A stretch of DNA of 64,000 bases from Hetaerina americana (GCA_022747635.1 JAKTNV010000001.1:24289490-24353489), one strand, 5' to 3'; numbered from the stretch's first letter, positions 20,881 through 32,851 are shown. The notes: generated by a model not told the origin, from the sequence alone. Numbers and translations: made by a program.

Positions 20881-20921
20881 CTTCGAAATGGAACGCTCTT
20901 CGGCGACGCACAAATATATAA

Positions 20922-21108
20922 AAACACAGATGTAGATTTTTAGAATATAGAGACAAAGAAAGGACACTCACAATTTGTTATTTGACGTTTCGACAGCACG
21001 GCTGCAGGCAGATTCTGAAGACGACAGCCGTGCTGTCGAAACGTCAAATAACAAATTGTGAGTGTCCTTTCTTTGTGTCTCTATATTCTAAAAATCTACA
21101 TCTGTGTT

Positions 21109-21109
<1 letters not shown>
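20922..21109. repeat. PLE-end palindrome, 83/85-bp arms
   Basis: Arms 20922-21004 and 21025-21109 are reverse complements apart from a 2-bp indel (gagacaaag versus gagacacaaag) around a 20-bp spacer. The right arm with the spacer gives a hairpin: CTGAAGA (21015-21021), C, GACAGC/GCTGTC, GAAA (21038-21041), followed by the PLE-type tail. Right side abuts (TA)n at once; the left side after 47 bases. Confidence 0.9.
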
Positions 21110-21146
<37 letters not shown>

Positions 21147-21176
21147 AAACATATATATATATACATACATACATAA

Positions 21177-21210
<34 letters not shown>

Positions 21211-21270
21211 ATATATATTTATATATGTATATGTATATTTATGTATATATATATATATATATTTATAATA
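21110..21270. repeat. Degenerate (TA)n/(TG)n tract
   Basis: Mostly TA with TG and TACA interruptions, from the PLE palindrome to the unnamed repeat at 21281. Confidence 0.93.
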
Positions 21271-21280
21271 AACGCATAGG

Positions 21281-21380
21281 CCTTTCATTTATCTGTGTCC
21301 TCGTCCGGTGAACATCTCCAGAATCTCCGCAGTGCGCATTGAGGTTACTGAAAAGCAAAAACGATCCTGCGTTGTAATTT
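21281..21380 (+). repeat. Unnamed (TA)n-adjacent repeat, copy 2
   Basis: See 18991-19093; roughly 75-80 percent alike by eye. Again starts right after a (TA)n tract. Confidence 0.65.
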
Positions 21381-22199
21381 CGGTGAGCGTAGTTTCACAC
21401 CCAATTTTTTCTTGCCACAAACCGCCATTTTTATATATTTTTTTAGCACTCACGATCTTCTCGTAGGTATGTGGTTTTCGCGGATACCACACGTGCGTGG
21501 GAGAGGGGAAAAGAAGAAAATATAGGGAGAAATTATGGAACGAAAATTGTTTTGCAGTGAATTGTGAACAATGTTCCATGTCTACACCTATACAATAACT
21601 CGCCAGGCGCCGCAAGGGAGCGTGATGGGGGATCAAAAAAAAACCCGTTAGGTAGAATGTAACTGCATGCTAAAAGAAAACGAATAAGATATTATCAATG
21701 CACACCCAGTCACACCTTCATACGTATCCAAGGAAAACTTATTTTAACTTAAACACATTGAATTCCATGTACTAATATCTAATATGCCCAAGTACATGCA
21801 CCTATGAATGCAGTTGATGCCATTTATAACGTTTAATCTTTTTCCCGCTTTTACCAATATTTTACTTCGATTTTTTAGTTTTATGATTCCTAATTGTCCG
21901 AGGAAAAAACGAATATTCATAATTCTTTTGAGGGACAATGGAGACCGCTACTTCGTGGAAATCCATTTGTAAAGCACGACGAAAGAATCGAAGACTTCGC
22001 GTTTCCACTGGAAAGGATTTAATGTATCGACCAGTATCTCTACTCTGCAGCATCATCTGGGCTCATGGAATATTCATATCTCTGTGTCCATTAGTCTATC
22101 TCCTTTATCTTTGTGGACTAACCTACCCAAATAGCTTGGATTTATAATAATTTCTTTTTTGACATGACTAAACTCGTGTGTTCTGAACCTTGCTTAAAG
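21381..22199. other. No recognised gene
   Basis: A divergent copy of the short GC-rich repeat at 2607-2690 lies at about 21577-21640. The rest is AT-rich without support for a gene. Confidence 0.4.
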
Positions 22200-22560
22200 T
22201 CTAAGTCTCGCATTTTCTCTTAGCATCTCAAGTGGCTGCCAGCCTGATTCCTCTACAAGGAGTGTCAAGCTCGTCTTATTATCGTAACAGATGTTGACGA
22301 ATCTAGCAGATTTTTTTACCTTAATCTAATCCTTTTATCAATGGTTTCTCCCAAATACGGTATTCCAAATGGGGTCTGACCTAATGGAAACGAAGGGCCT
22401 CACCTCCTTTGGGATTAACTCTTGAACTTTAGGGAGTAATCAAGATATTCTTCATTTTTCAAGTTCTGAGGCCCTCTTAAGTCTGAGGAGGACGATCAAA
22501 AACCCTTTCATAGGTCGTTCTTAATCAACCCCATGGTTTTGGCAAGCGTTGCATAAGGGT
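22200..22560 (+). repeat. Unnamed dispersed repeat, copy 1
   Basis: Parallel to 33600-33900: shared blocks ctcgtcttattatcgtaa / ctcttctcgtaatag, aatctagcagattttt / aatctatcagattttc, and tattccaaatggggt / tattccacatgtggc. Both are on the plus strand as written. The coding strand, if any, is unclear. Confidence 0.5.
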
Positions 22561-25500
22561 TTCCGAAACAATCTCCCACCTATTCCAGCATCCCTCCCCA
22601 CAGAAGAATTCCATTTCCGCTCGAAGTTTAGATCAATTGGAGGATTGAGGTCGAAGTTTAAATGGTGTCAATTTTTAAGCGCTGGCGATTTGGCAGAATC
22701 ATATGTTTCGCTAATGAGGCAGGGGTTTTTTTGGTCAAATTTCCTCATGTGGAAGTACCTTTGAGATTATATCCGAATAAGGTCTGTCGCAATTTCAATT
22801 TTCCAATTGAGGGAAATATTCATTTTTATCTTTAGATTCCATCGATTCGCCATATCAGTAAATGATAACAGACTTCAAAACAAACAATATTCTAAGCGTA
22901 AAATTGCTATTATTTCAAACAGTTTTACGTCCCATTTCCACCATATCACGCCCGATTCTTCGATATTTCAAATTACTTGCATCCTGTTGTAACCCGGAAG
23001 TTACACCTTATGGTGCAACTATCAAAAATCAGCAAACAACTCTTCCCAAGTTGGCCAACCTCGAGAGTTGGGACGGAGGTTCTTTTTATGAGAGGCGCAT
23101 AGGGTTGGGGATTGGGGGGGGGGGGTGCGAAAGTTGAGTAGGGGGTTGGGAGAGGAGAAGGATGGTGTGTTGTAGAGGAGAGCGGAAATTTGGCATGCCT
23201 GCTGGGAACAGCAATAGGAAGAGATCAATTGCAAGTCATAGCCAAGATCAGGCCAGGAATTTGAAACACGAAGGCAATCACAGTTGAAAAGAAAAATTAA
23301 TTCTCACTGCATTTTTAAATATTTTACATTTTCCTAATGCTTGCTTCCTTATTATTTCATTCGATAACCCAACTATCTTTGAGGCTCTTTCTTATTGTTA
23401 AACATCAATCTGCCATTAGATCAATGATGACGTCAGCAAAGACGTGGTGGGAATATGCCCATATATATTCTGGGCGTATCTTAAGTACGTAACATTTCTT
23501 ATTGGGTATGGAGGAGACTCGGGTACGCACAGAGAATACATGAGGATCGCTGGAGACTGGTGAAATGAAGGTCATACGGAAAATCACGGAGAAAACATTA
23601 CTGGACGGAGAACAGAATGGAAACAAACGTAACATATGCTGAGCATAAAACATTTTTCTCTGGACCTTAAAGAGAGAGAGAGAGCGATTTGATGATGACC
23701 TAAATTTAATGAGAAAATTAAGAATACGATTAATATCGCGAGAAAATTTTCAAATGGTAAAATAAAAGGTTGAAAGGTGCGATAGAAGATTAAGTTAATA
23801 ACCTTACAAACAAAAAAAATTCAAAAGTTGGAATGACGAAGAAATAACAGGCATTCTGGCCGCTGTGTAAATTCTCATGCAGGTCAAGAGTAAAAGACGA
23901 AAAAATAGAATAAAAAGTGGGGATGTACGTCGTAAAACTTTATGACCTCCTTATTGTGGTGGTGGGTGGAAGAAATCGGGTTATTGATGCAATTCGTTCT
24001 CCGTCGTTAAGTACCATCATCGTAAGTCAGCATCCAATAATAGCAAAAAGTATTGCCGTTAAACGAAATTTGCTCAAGAAAATTTGGAAAAAGTTCAATA
24101 AATTTGGCACTTTGACATTAAAACTGGTGTCAGCAAAAATGCGTATGCATCGCAGTCGAATTACAAATACCTGCTCTTCTGAGGCTGGAAATGAGTCGGT
24201 GGACATGTCGAGATTTCACTAAATATGTAAATTGTCCATTTTCTAAGTAATTTGCATGGATATTCTAGTCAAACACCGTGCATCACACTGCTATCGGCTA
24301 TCCTCAGCTTCGTTGGACCGTAGAGGTTAGCTTTATTTAATTCGTATTCTAGGCTGTATGTGGTCGGTTTCTCCATCAGGGTGCCCTCTGTAGGCACGTG
24401 CGATATACTAGCAGATGCTTCAGACAAATGAGATTTGATTTTGCCACACATAATGACGACTTAATTCGAGCATAGGAACTGATGAACATTAAAAGTTGCC
24501 TGTTAAATGTAAACTTTGAAAACATCAAATTTTACAGTAGGGTTGTGCCGAAAAAATGAAGTACTTTTGAACTTACCTTTTGAGAAAATAATCCAAGACT
24601 ATCGAACCTTGCAGCAGGTTTTTACAATGTAAGAAGCGTCTGCTTGGCTGTCGATTTATATTATAATATACGTTTGTAAATGATGTAAAGGCGAGAGAAA
24701 TAGAATGCGACAGTTGAACTGTCACTTCTCATTGTAGTGAATGTATTGAAATCTTAATTTTGAATGGAAATTTTACAGCAATCTGTGAGCGAAAAAAAAA
24801 GTTTCAAAAATCGATTTTTTCGTGATCTCCAAAAACTTCCAAAAATTTATGTCCGAATCGTACTTAGTCTATGTTATTTTGTGTATTTTTACTCTTTACG
24901 AAAAATTTTAGAAACTCTTACTCCATAGCGTAATGTGTCCCCAAGTAAGTCAAATTAATGTTCAGATTTTCATTCTAGTGAGATATAAAAATACACTGCG
25001 CACAAATTATGTCGTAATAATATTAGTGCCCGATGGAAGACTAAAAATATTTGCTTAGTTTACTTATTAAGTGATCGTTAATTTTCATCGAGTGGACCCT
25101 GACGCCATTAAAATTAAAATCGGAATATCGTGATCATTTAATTTAATTTCTTCTGTAACAGTAAATGCTGGAGTTACAGTGTAGAGGAGATTTCAGATGC
25201 TGGGATTTCGCTCCGGGATTCAACCCAATGTAATATTTTTCCGTTTTTATCATTATAATCTAGTTTTTTTCCTTTATTACTAAAACAAATATGCTCATAT
25301 ATCATAGAATGATCGTAAATATTGAGGTGAATGGCATTAGACGATGGACGGGGGGGGGGGGGAGCGAGTTTAACTCCAAAGCATCCGTGCCAGAGATTAT
25401 AGCTAGCGCAGGTGATTCGATGATAAATCGACATCATTCCGATATTTTTTTCAGATCGGCATTCAGGATGGTTGATAACAATTCAGCGAAAACGATTCTT

Positions 25501-26084
25501 CATTCATTTTTATACGTGATATCGCTTTTCAAATGAATACCAATTAATGTTCAAAAACAAGTGTAGAAGTGGAAATTTGAAGGCGTTTTAATGATAAAAT
25601 TAAATTGAAAATTTTAAGTGAATGCTTCATTTTTTTAATTTAATTTTTCGTTAAGATGGTTATAAATATTGCATTCACAACAGCTTCTGAATTGATGCTT
25701 TTTTACTGATAACACAATCGTAGAATATTATTGTGGATGATATTGTTTTTAACAAAATGTCAAAAATATTTTATTGCTTTTAGGAATTCTACTCGGATTT
25801 TCCACTGGGTGATTGTCATCATTCTGGTTGACGTTTCGTAGCTAGAATCGGGCATAAAGTTCAGGTATAGAGTGACTCTTGCCCAAAAAACGATGCCCGT
25901 GTTGAGCATTGTAACGTCGGCCGGAATGGAGACTCTCACCCGGTGGAAGACCCGAGAAAAATTTCTGTGCTAAATGCGCCTGGAAAGCACCACATCATTC
26001 TGTATTTAATTTTTTGTTTTTATGTAGTGTTTAAAATATTCATTTGTATTTATATAAATTATGTTATTACGGATTAATTATTAG
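22561..26084. other. Gene-poor stretch
   Basis: 3.5 kb with only short spurious frames. Notable are a poly-G run at 23115-23127 inside a G-rich patch and another at 25351-25362. No domain or repeat recognised. Confidence 0.5.
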
Positions 26085-26470
26085 TGAAGACTTCGATATG
26101 GAGCGCAATGCAAGACCTAGTTTTTTGAGGCAAGACGATGAACATATATAGATTAGACGCTTTTGAGATGTGGGTGTGACAGAGAATGGATAAAATAACT
26201 TGGCAAAGAGGAAGGAAAACGCTTAATTATTAAATATAGTGGGCAAAGAGAGGGGGAGAGGGAAGAAATGAATGAAGGAAATAGGAAAGGAAGTTAATAA
26301 AAATTGGTGGATGAAATATTTAAAATTAGCACTTTGTTAAATATCGCGATAGAAGGAAAAATGTTCATGGAAAGGCGGAAATGGAGAGTGGGTTTTTATA
26401 GGCAGCATGAAAGGCAGGAAGAAGCTGTTAGAAGAAATAAGTAAGAAATTTACACGATAGTTAGAAATAA
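26085..26470 (+). mobile_element. RTE-like LINE 3' relic
   Basis: Remains of the tail domain: ttcgatatggagcgcaatg, then agacgcttttgagatgtggg (DAFEMWV), then ggataaaataacttgg (MDKITW). Strongly decayed. Confidence 0.7.
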
Positions 26471-26999
26471 ATGGTCGCCAGAGATTGTCCAAACAACTGT
26501 CCTTAAAATAGAGAGAATAACCTGGTTGGATGATCTATAATGACAAAAATATTAATAATCAGTTGTCTGCAGCATGGTTGAAACCGGAAGCGTATAGCTT
26601 AAAATTTCATCTCCGATTTAATACGAGTATATCGATGAACTCAGATAAAAATGACAATTTCAAATTTTTCAGACGAATACATTCGTTTAATACTCGGTGT
26701 CACAAAAAGTCATAAATGCATGCTTTGTTCGAAATGCCTGACCAAAATATCAAGGCAATTATTCAAGTATATTGTGTTCGATGTCCTGTAGATGCATGAC
26801 TTTATGGACAATATTTTCCTAGCAGACCAAGTTAACGTTATGTACGTCCAAAATCCATGAGGATGATATTTCAGGCATTGACTATGGTTATTAATGTATT
26901 TACTCTATCGTCGATATACTCAATTATTATAGCCCAATCGCCATGTCGTTAGAACCTCGAAATTTTAATACATATTACCTTGACGTTCTTAGTCTATGT
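26471..26999. other. No recognised feature
   Basis: AT-rich sequence. Confidence 0.45.
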
Positions 27000-27430
27000 G
27001 GAGAATGAGTGCAGCAGACTCGTGGGCCCGGGCTATGGAGAGGCCGCCGTTCCGGCCGAGGTAGATGAGGGAGGAGATGGGAACGCGGGTGGAAGGGATG
27101 GATATGGAGGGAGGAATGGAGTGAGCGTGGGGGTTCAGTGGTGGAGTAAGTGAAGAGGGTCAGGGTACGACCTGTTGTGTTTATCGAGTGTGGGGAGGGA
27201 TTTCGCGCGCGCGCATGCGTGGGGGTGCGTGGGCGGCTGGAAAGAGCGCTCCCCTGTTCACAGTCGCCGGGGGAGACGGCCGAGGGGAGTGACTGAGAGC
27301 GGTTTTATTCAGCAAAAGTGGGACGGGAGTTGGGTAAGGGAGGAAGGGGCAGGGGTACTCCAGGGTCGGAAGTGGAGGGTTTAAAAATGCGTGGGTACCC
27401 TGAAGAGAGAGAGAGAGGGGGAGAAAAGGA
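27000..27430. other. GC- and CpG-rich island
   Basis: Contrasts sharply with the AT-rich surroundings: ggcccgggct, ggccgccgttccggccg, cgcgcgcgcgcatgcg, cgccgggggagacggccg. The CpGs are undepleted. Open frames on both strands (27175-27384 plus, 27507-27181 minus) show no domain. A promoter or first exon is possible, not shown. Confidence 0.4.
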
Positions 27431-27984
27431 GAGATAGCTTGGTAAGTGGAAGAGACATGAAGAAAGATGCGGAAAAAAGGGAGTGAAGCATTAGATAAAA
27501 AAAACAATGTATATTCTTCGAGGAAAGAAACTCATAAAGGAACTTCAAAAATTCATGTCCCCATTATATTATACGTAGGTTTAGGTTATTTATTTGAATA
27601 AAAATTAAATTTTAATAAAAATTGGTAGTTTCCAAATTAGATAATCAGCGTACACTAAATATTTTCAAAAAAGTCGGTGGCTTTACGGACTTTCGTCAAA
27701 ATAGTTTAAAGGGCGACCTAATTGATTCGGCCGTAAATAATATGGAAGCAGTTTAAGCCAAATCTCGTAATGGCCAATATTTTTTTGGACTTTTAAACAT
27801 TTACAATCCTCTTAATGTACTTCTCCATGTGTAGTTTTCATTATCAGTGATCTATCTGATTAGAATAATTATGCGACGGGTTCTAGTACTACAGTGTGCT
27901 CTTAAGCCCTTAATAAAACGACACAAAATGCCTTTGAACCCCAAGCTACAGATTGAAATAACTCTCTCTTTAGCTGTGTATACC
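27431..27984. other. No recognised feature
   Basis: AT-rich after a short purine-rich (GA)n stretch. Confidence 0.4.
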
Positions 27985-28080
27985 TCTTACCTCCCTTGAC
28001 TCCATCCAAAATGCTTTTTCTCTTCCTCCATCCACCTCGCTTCCTCAGGAATTTCCCCTCTATTACCTAGCGTGTACATT
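27985..28080 (-). mobile_element. RTE-like LINE 3' relic, short
   Basis: On the minus strand: taatagaggggaaattcc, then gaggaagagaaaaag and ttttggatggagtcaaggg, corresponding to the IEGRMLG ... LDGMK tail of the family. Confidence 0.6.
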
Positions 28081-28740
28081 TTCTACTTTCCTCTAAAAAT
28101 TCTTCAACCATTATTGACGGTTTACCATTTTTTAACACTGCATTGGGAAGAAGATGGTCCTGTCAACTGTGGTCCTATCAAACTCAGTTTAAAGAGACCA
28201 CGCATAAAATCCTCAGGAGAAATAATAAAAGAATTTCAGACGGCTCAAATTTACCATGATAAGGTTTTCAATGCCCTAAGATTAGTAAAGGGGTTCCACA
28301 ATGAACAGTATAACATAATAAAATAAGATATAGCAGGACGTCGAATATCAGACATTAGTTACAAAGTAGGAAAAACAAGTACAGGTTAAGTATGGGGTAC
28401 ATTGTACTTGGTATTTTTCATAAAAATTTTATTTCATTTTCGTCGGCATTTGTAACTTACACCCGTCATCATAGGAGCGAAGCTGGAGATCTGCTGTCTT
28501 ATGTATAGGGTCACCAAGTTTAGGGAAAAGTAGGTTTTGTGGGCAGGATGAATGTGGAAGTTGAATCCGCGTTCAGCGTTGTTATAAAAAGACGAGTAAA
28601 ATATAATCTTGACCAATCCGAGGTAGCGGTTTGATAGGTTTCAGTAAAGCACATTAAATACAAAGCTTTTTAAAGGTTTTGAATTTCATAAGTCAACGAA
28701 GTAGTAAGGGTTGAGTTCCTTTCTTAGTGCCGCATGTGAT
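28081..28740. other. No recognised feature
   Basis: An 84-codon plus frame ends at 28326 and shows no known domain. Confidence 0.4.
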
Positions 28741-28815
28741 TTTCCAGGGAGATCTGGATTTCGAGAAATCGCGCGGCATAGACCCTGATACCTAGAGACA
28801 TCACCGTGAAACCCG
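28741..28815 (-). mobile_element. Possible decayed SINE family A fragment
   Basis: tttccagggagatctgg and gagaaatc resemble the complement of the ttcgggtaccaggtcttcc block of SINE A (compare 30048-30080); cgtgaaacccgg may be the decayed B-box region. Weak. Confidence 0.3.
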
Positions 28816-29189
28816 GACCTACTAGTTCCAGAGGTCTTCTCAATAGACATGCATATGGCAGTTGAAAAGTTTCAATTAGGCTTTATTTACAATTGTGGAA
28901 TTAAACAAGGTTTACGACCCAAATACCATAGGCAATAGTGGAATATAAAGTAAAGTTTTCTATTATTAATGGTTTTGTTGTGGTTTAGTGTAAGTTTACG
29001 ACAGACTCTAGCACAACATAGCACTGTACTCTTAAACCCTAACTACCATGACACAAAATGTACTTAGAGTCTTTGCTGCATATTACGTTCAGTAATTAAT
29101 GTTTTTCTTATGTTGGTCTGTGTAATGGAAAATGACTTGATGGTTCATGGTTTTTCTGTCTGGAACTACGTGGCAATGAGAGAAGAAAG
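28816..29189. other. No recognised feature
   Basis: AT-rich sequence. Confidence 0.4.
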
Positions 29190-29520
29190 GGTAGATGGGT
29201 TAAGGTAGGAGGTAAGAGGGTAATGGGTGTGACTGGTTCCCGACGCGGGGGAGACCCCTCGGGAGTGCGGGGGAGGACTCGGGGAGGTGGTGTGCGCGGT
29301 GGACGGGGGTCTGGTTTCCCTGGGGGCGGAGGGGTCGTTCCCCGGGCAGGCAGTTATGAGAGAAAGAGCGGAGAGGTACGACGGAGGGAATGGGAAAGAC
29401 AGGGATGCGGAGGGATTTAATGGCGGCGAGTTGCGGCGGCTGGTTCCGCAGCGTGGGCAGCTGGAAACGAAATGGGCCGAAAGTACGAGTTTTGAGAAAA
29501 AGAGCGAGCGGAGTGGGAGA
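29190..29520. other. GC-rich island
   Basis: G-rich on the plus strand with CpGs kept: cccgacgcgggggagacccc, gtgtgcgcggtggacggggg. Short overlapping frames only. Like the patch at 27000-27430. Confidence 0.4.
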
Positions 29521-29708
29521 AGATTGAATTCGTTTATTTTTTTATAAGAAATGGCCCTGGATCCGTCTTACTTGGGAAGCTGGATGAGGGAGAGAGGGAT
29601 GGGGAGGTGCGATCGTGGGTCATTCTTGAGGTCGTTCAAGGCGCCCGGTGATTTCGGAAGTTCTGACACTGATCCCATGCTGGATGCTCCGTCCTCTCCA
29701 GACGTTGA

Positions 29709-29711
<3 letters not shown>

Positions 29712-29768
<57 letters not shown>
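29712..29768. repeat. (TA)n microsatellite
   Basis: Pure TA directly left of a PLE-end pair. Confidence 0.97.
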
Positions 29769-29772
<4 letters not shown>

Positions 29773-29870
29773 AAACGTAGAAGCAAGATAGCCCTAGCAA
29801 ACAAAAACACGGAAACAATAATTTTACGAAATTTCGGTGGCCAAACCACCTTCCTCTGAAAAAAGAAGGG
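29769..29870 (-). mobile_element. PLE 3' end
   Basis: Starts at the (TA)n edge; contains the tail acaaaaacacgg and a hairpin read on the minus strand as AGAGGAAGGTGG, loop, CCACCGAAA (about 29830-29858). Sequence resembles the ends at 10905 and 52955 (ggtgg stem, cacgg tail). Confidence 0.65.
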
Positions 29871-29925
29871 ACTCTAAGGAATTCCTTTTTCCCCTATAGG
29901 AAGATGGTTTGGCCACCGAAAATTC
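29828..29925. repeat. Inverted pair of PLE hairpin arms, 28 bp
   Basis: 29828-29855 and 29898-29925 are reverse complements apart from about two positions. The right arm (ggtttggccaccgaaaat) is a plus-strand partial copy of the same PLE end. Confidence 0.75.
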
Positions 29926-30022
29926 ATTGAGAAATACGAGTCTGTTTCGATTGCACATGTTTCTCTGTGATTTTGTAGGCTGGAGCTATCTCGACTCTCC
30001 ATTTTACTGTATTTTTCACATT

Positions 30023-30190
30023 CAGTTCCTTTCCCTGTGTTGTTTATGGTTTCCCAGGAAGATCTGGTACCCAAAAAATCACAGCTTGGTTAGATAGAGC
30101 TGCAGGTGCCCAGAGATGCTTGACCGGGTATCCGGAACCCGGGCCCTCTGGTCAGTAGTGCAACGCTCAACTCCTGGACTACCGCGACCC
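30023..30190 (-). mobile_element. tRNA-derived SINE, family A, 3'-truncated copy
   Basis: Read from 30190 downward: gggtcgcggtagtccagg (head with A box), cccgggttccgg (mutated B box), gcagctcta, tgggtaccagatcttcctgg, aggaactg. The last 80 bases of the family are missing. Ends near the PLE pair. Confidence 0.8.
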
Positions 30191-30195
30191 ACATA

Positions 30196-30238
30196 TGTGT
30201 GTGTGTATACATACTTGAATATATATACATGTATATAC

Positions 30239-30284
<46 letters not shown>
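30196..30284. repeat. (TA)n microsatellite
   Basis: TG/TACA start, then pure TA from 30240 to 30283, adjacent to the 5' side of the SINE head. Confidence 0.95.
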
Positions 30285-30287
<3 letters not shown>

Positions 30288-30339
30288 TAAAATTAGAAGT
30301 ACCTCGTCGCTAAGTCAGTGAAGTTGAATGTTGTATAAA

Positions 30340-30650
30340 ATGTTTTTTTTACCCCCTACTTAACTTTTTTTACCCTTTCTCTCTAATCCTCCATGCCCAC
30401 CCCATCTTCCTGCCCCCACTGTACTCTCATCCCCTCACATTTTACCATTACCTCCTCTCTTCACTCTGCCAGTACTGACTCCTGCCCTACTTCCATTTAT
30501 CTTCCAACCGTCATTACTCCTCCCTTTGTGTTCCCTCAATTCCCCCATTATCCCTCACTCATTCCCTCCTGACTCTCCCATTATCCCTCGCACTCTTTCC
30601 CCACCCTTTTATACCGTGATCTCGTTCACCATTCCTTTACTTCCACGCAA
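30340..30650 (+). repeat. Pyrimidine-rich tract, possible PLE 3' UTR
   Basis: Continuous C/T-rich sequence like the PLE UTRs at 1-235 and 60715-60800, but the only hairpin-like string downstream is at 30952 (ctgaagactagtaccg ... gaaaac), whose stem is poor. Identity uncertain. Confidence 0.3.
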
Positions 30651-31379
30651 GAAAAAACTCGAGAGGAGTATGAGATAGGAAGACATGAATATACCTTTCA
30701 TCTTTCTTGGCTTTGATTCCGAAGATCTCTTTACTTTATCTAAATTCTACCACTGGTTTCTTAACTGGCAAAAGAATGTTAAGTATTTTATAATTTCTTT
30801 CAACTGCATAAGGCTTTGTCCCTTTATTTTCTTATATTTAGTTTTTTTTAGTCATGCTACCGCAAATTTAATTGTTTTGGAAGCTGTGAAGGGAGTAGGG
30901 ATAACGTTGGTAATTCTTAAGTAATGCATGAGCTGAATTTAATTACTTCCCCTGAAGACTAGTACCGTGGAAAACTGATCCATTTGAACGTGATTATTTA
31001 TTATATTATATATTATTTGTTTGAATTAATAAACCCTTATGTTCAAAATAATCCATCTTTGCAAAAAAATTATTAATTTATGCGTCGTTGGAGTAGTAAA
31101 ATGCAATTTTCTTTATGTCTCCGCAGTCGCTCCAAATATTCCCTGTCAATTGTGAAAGAGCGCTGCGGTTATTTCTGTGTTTAACCAACAAAACATATAG
31201 CTTTTTCCTAAATCCGCTTCTTATTTAACTCTTTTTGCGCTTATATTTCATCAGATTACATGTTGAATAACCTTGCAACTTTCTAATTCAATAAATAGGG
31301 TTTCTTGTTGTAGTTTTTGATGTCACCTCTGGTCGTGATAGTTGAGACCTCAGAAATGTAGCGGCGGTTATGTTGTTTG
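30651..31379. other. No recognised gene
   Basis: A 79-codon hydrophobic plus frame (30685-30924) shows no known family; otherwise AT-rich. Confidence 0.4.
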
Positions 31380-31412
31380 TTCATCCAAAACCTATCTTAG
31401 CCGGTTAACTGC
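31380..31412 (+). mobile_element. RTE-like LINE 3' terminal scrap
   Basis: catccaaaacctatctt followed by agccggttaactgcc, the family's 3' signature with a few changes. Confidence 0.6.
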
Positions 31413-32456
31413 CATTGTTGATTGTTAAATAGTCATACTTTCTTTGAACTCTCATTACACGTTTAAGGATCCCAGAAAAGTTTTTGTCGTAAACGCTTCT
31501 ACCACGCATATTTTGGTAACACAAGGATTTATGCCTAGATTTCACATATTTTTTCATTTACCACCATATCTTTGTTCGGTGATACATTTATTTGCTTCGA
31601 AAATATTTTTTTAAATAATTGCAACTTCCGAAATTTTCAAGGAGTTGGGTGGAAATTAAAAAATTAATTCCTTTTTCCCCTCGGGCCTTCCCCTTTACCT
31701 CTTCCCACTTCGACAGGAATTAATTTCCTTTTCGGAAGGAATTTCGTGTCTCTTTTGGAACGATGGATTGCTTCCTCCCTTTCATCTCCGTTCTCGTCAA
31801 CGGCGCATGCGCGCTGGGACTCTGGTAGGTGAAGTCTTCCGGGGGTTCTTTCATTAGTCAGTCCGTTCTCCTTCGAAATTGCTTCATTTCACCTCTAAAC
31901 ATTCGCTCATTTTGAATTCAATGAAGGCAACAGTCCAGGCTGATGCCCGGTATAAATTAAAGGTCCAGACGTCATCAGGAACTATTTCGTTAGTCCATCG
32001 CTGTGGTGAATTACGCCAAGGGAAGATCTCAAGATGGTCATCGACGGAACCTGGACAGTCTCGATTAGAAGCGACGTATCTTCACCTAGAAGAAACAATT
32101 CTAACGGTTACTTCTTCTAGGTGCGAACGTATTTAACACTTACGTTCACTTCGTAGAGTAAAGGGATAGACGCAGATGTTTGGCATTTCCTTTAAATTAT
32201 GGGGAAGGATTAAAAGATTCCATTCATTTCAAAGGATTACATTCACTCCAGTTTCAATGTAAGTAGTTCTTGAGCCTATATTAATTTTTTCCGTCAGGTT
32301 CGCATGGCATAATAGCGGTAAAAGTTGAATTACATAAACCACATTATTAATTTCACATGTTAATTGTGCAAAGTTGTTTTTTTTGTCAATTATCAGCCTT
32401 TTAATAGTGAGGGTTTGTGTTATTTTTTTTCTTGTGGATAATTGAAAGCAGTCGTT
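31413..32456. other. No recognised gene; small hairpin
   Basis: Inverted repeat cacctagaagaa / ttcttctaggtg at about 32090-32124. No coding feature identified. Confidence 0.4.
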
Positions 32457-32660
32457 CCCCGTTTCAAGAAATTTTATCTTCAAGAAACAAACGTCGTAGC
32501 AAAGGATAGTAGGTATTACCCACGATTAATTAGAGAAGCAAATGAGATCGCCAAAAACCCAGGGAAAATTGACAGAGATGAAGACTACCATCTCCACAAC
32601 GCGTGGAAGAGAGTTATCCGGAAACGGACCAATCAGCGAACAGCCACTAGACGGGACCAC
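32457..32660 (+). pseudogene. Penelope-like element C-terminal coding fragment
   Basis: The frame reads YLQETNVVAKDSRYYPRLI then REANEIAKNPGKIDRDEDYH and LHNAWKRVI. This pattern (x-E-x-x-V-A, YYPRLIREA-EI-K, N/D-RD-G/D-Y-L, W-x-V) is what follows the GIY-YIG module in many Penelope-clade proteins. It stops at about 32660 where Jockey-like sequence begins. The upstream GIY-YIG itself is not visible, so only the last 65 or so codons remain. A different PLE subfamily from those at 53268 and 59253. Confidence 0.65.
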
Positions 32661-32674
32661 CAATATAAGGGTGA

Positions 32675-32851
32675 CAAATTCTGCCTAGAATCTCAGGAAA
32701 ATTCTTTGAGAAAGCGGCAGAAGCAGATGCTAACCTTATTCGTAGGGTCGGTGAAATTAAGGTAAAGCCATGGGACCGCTTTAAGCGCCCCATAGCTTCC
32801 CTTAACACGGTGGACAGCCTTCCTGTGAAGAAGAAGCCAAGGGTCCTATAA
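32675..32851 (+). pseudogene. Jockey-like LINE ORF2 tail, nested in PLE
   Basis: 59 codons ending at the stop 32849-32851: PRISGKFFEKAAEADANLI, RRVGEIKVKPWDRFKRPIAS, PVKKKPRVL. Aligns without gaps to 3778-3948 at roughly 70 percent identity, so these are two members of one family. Only the last part of the ORF is present. Confidence 0.8.
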
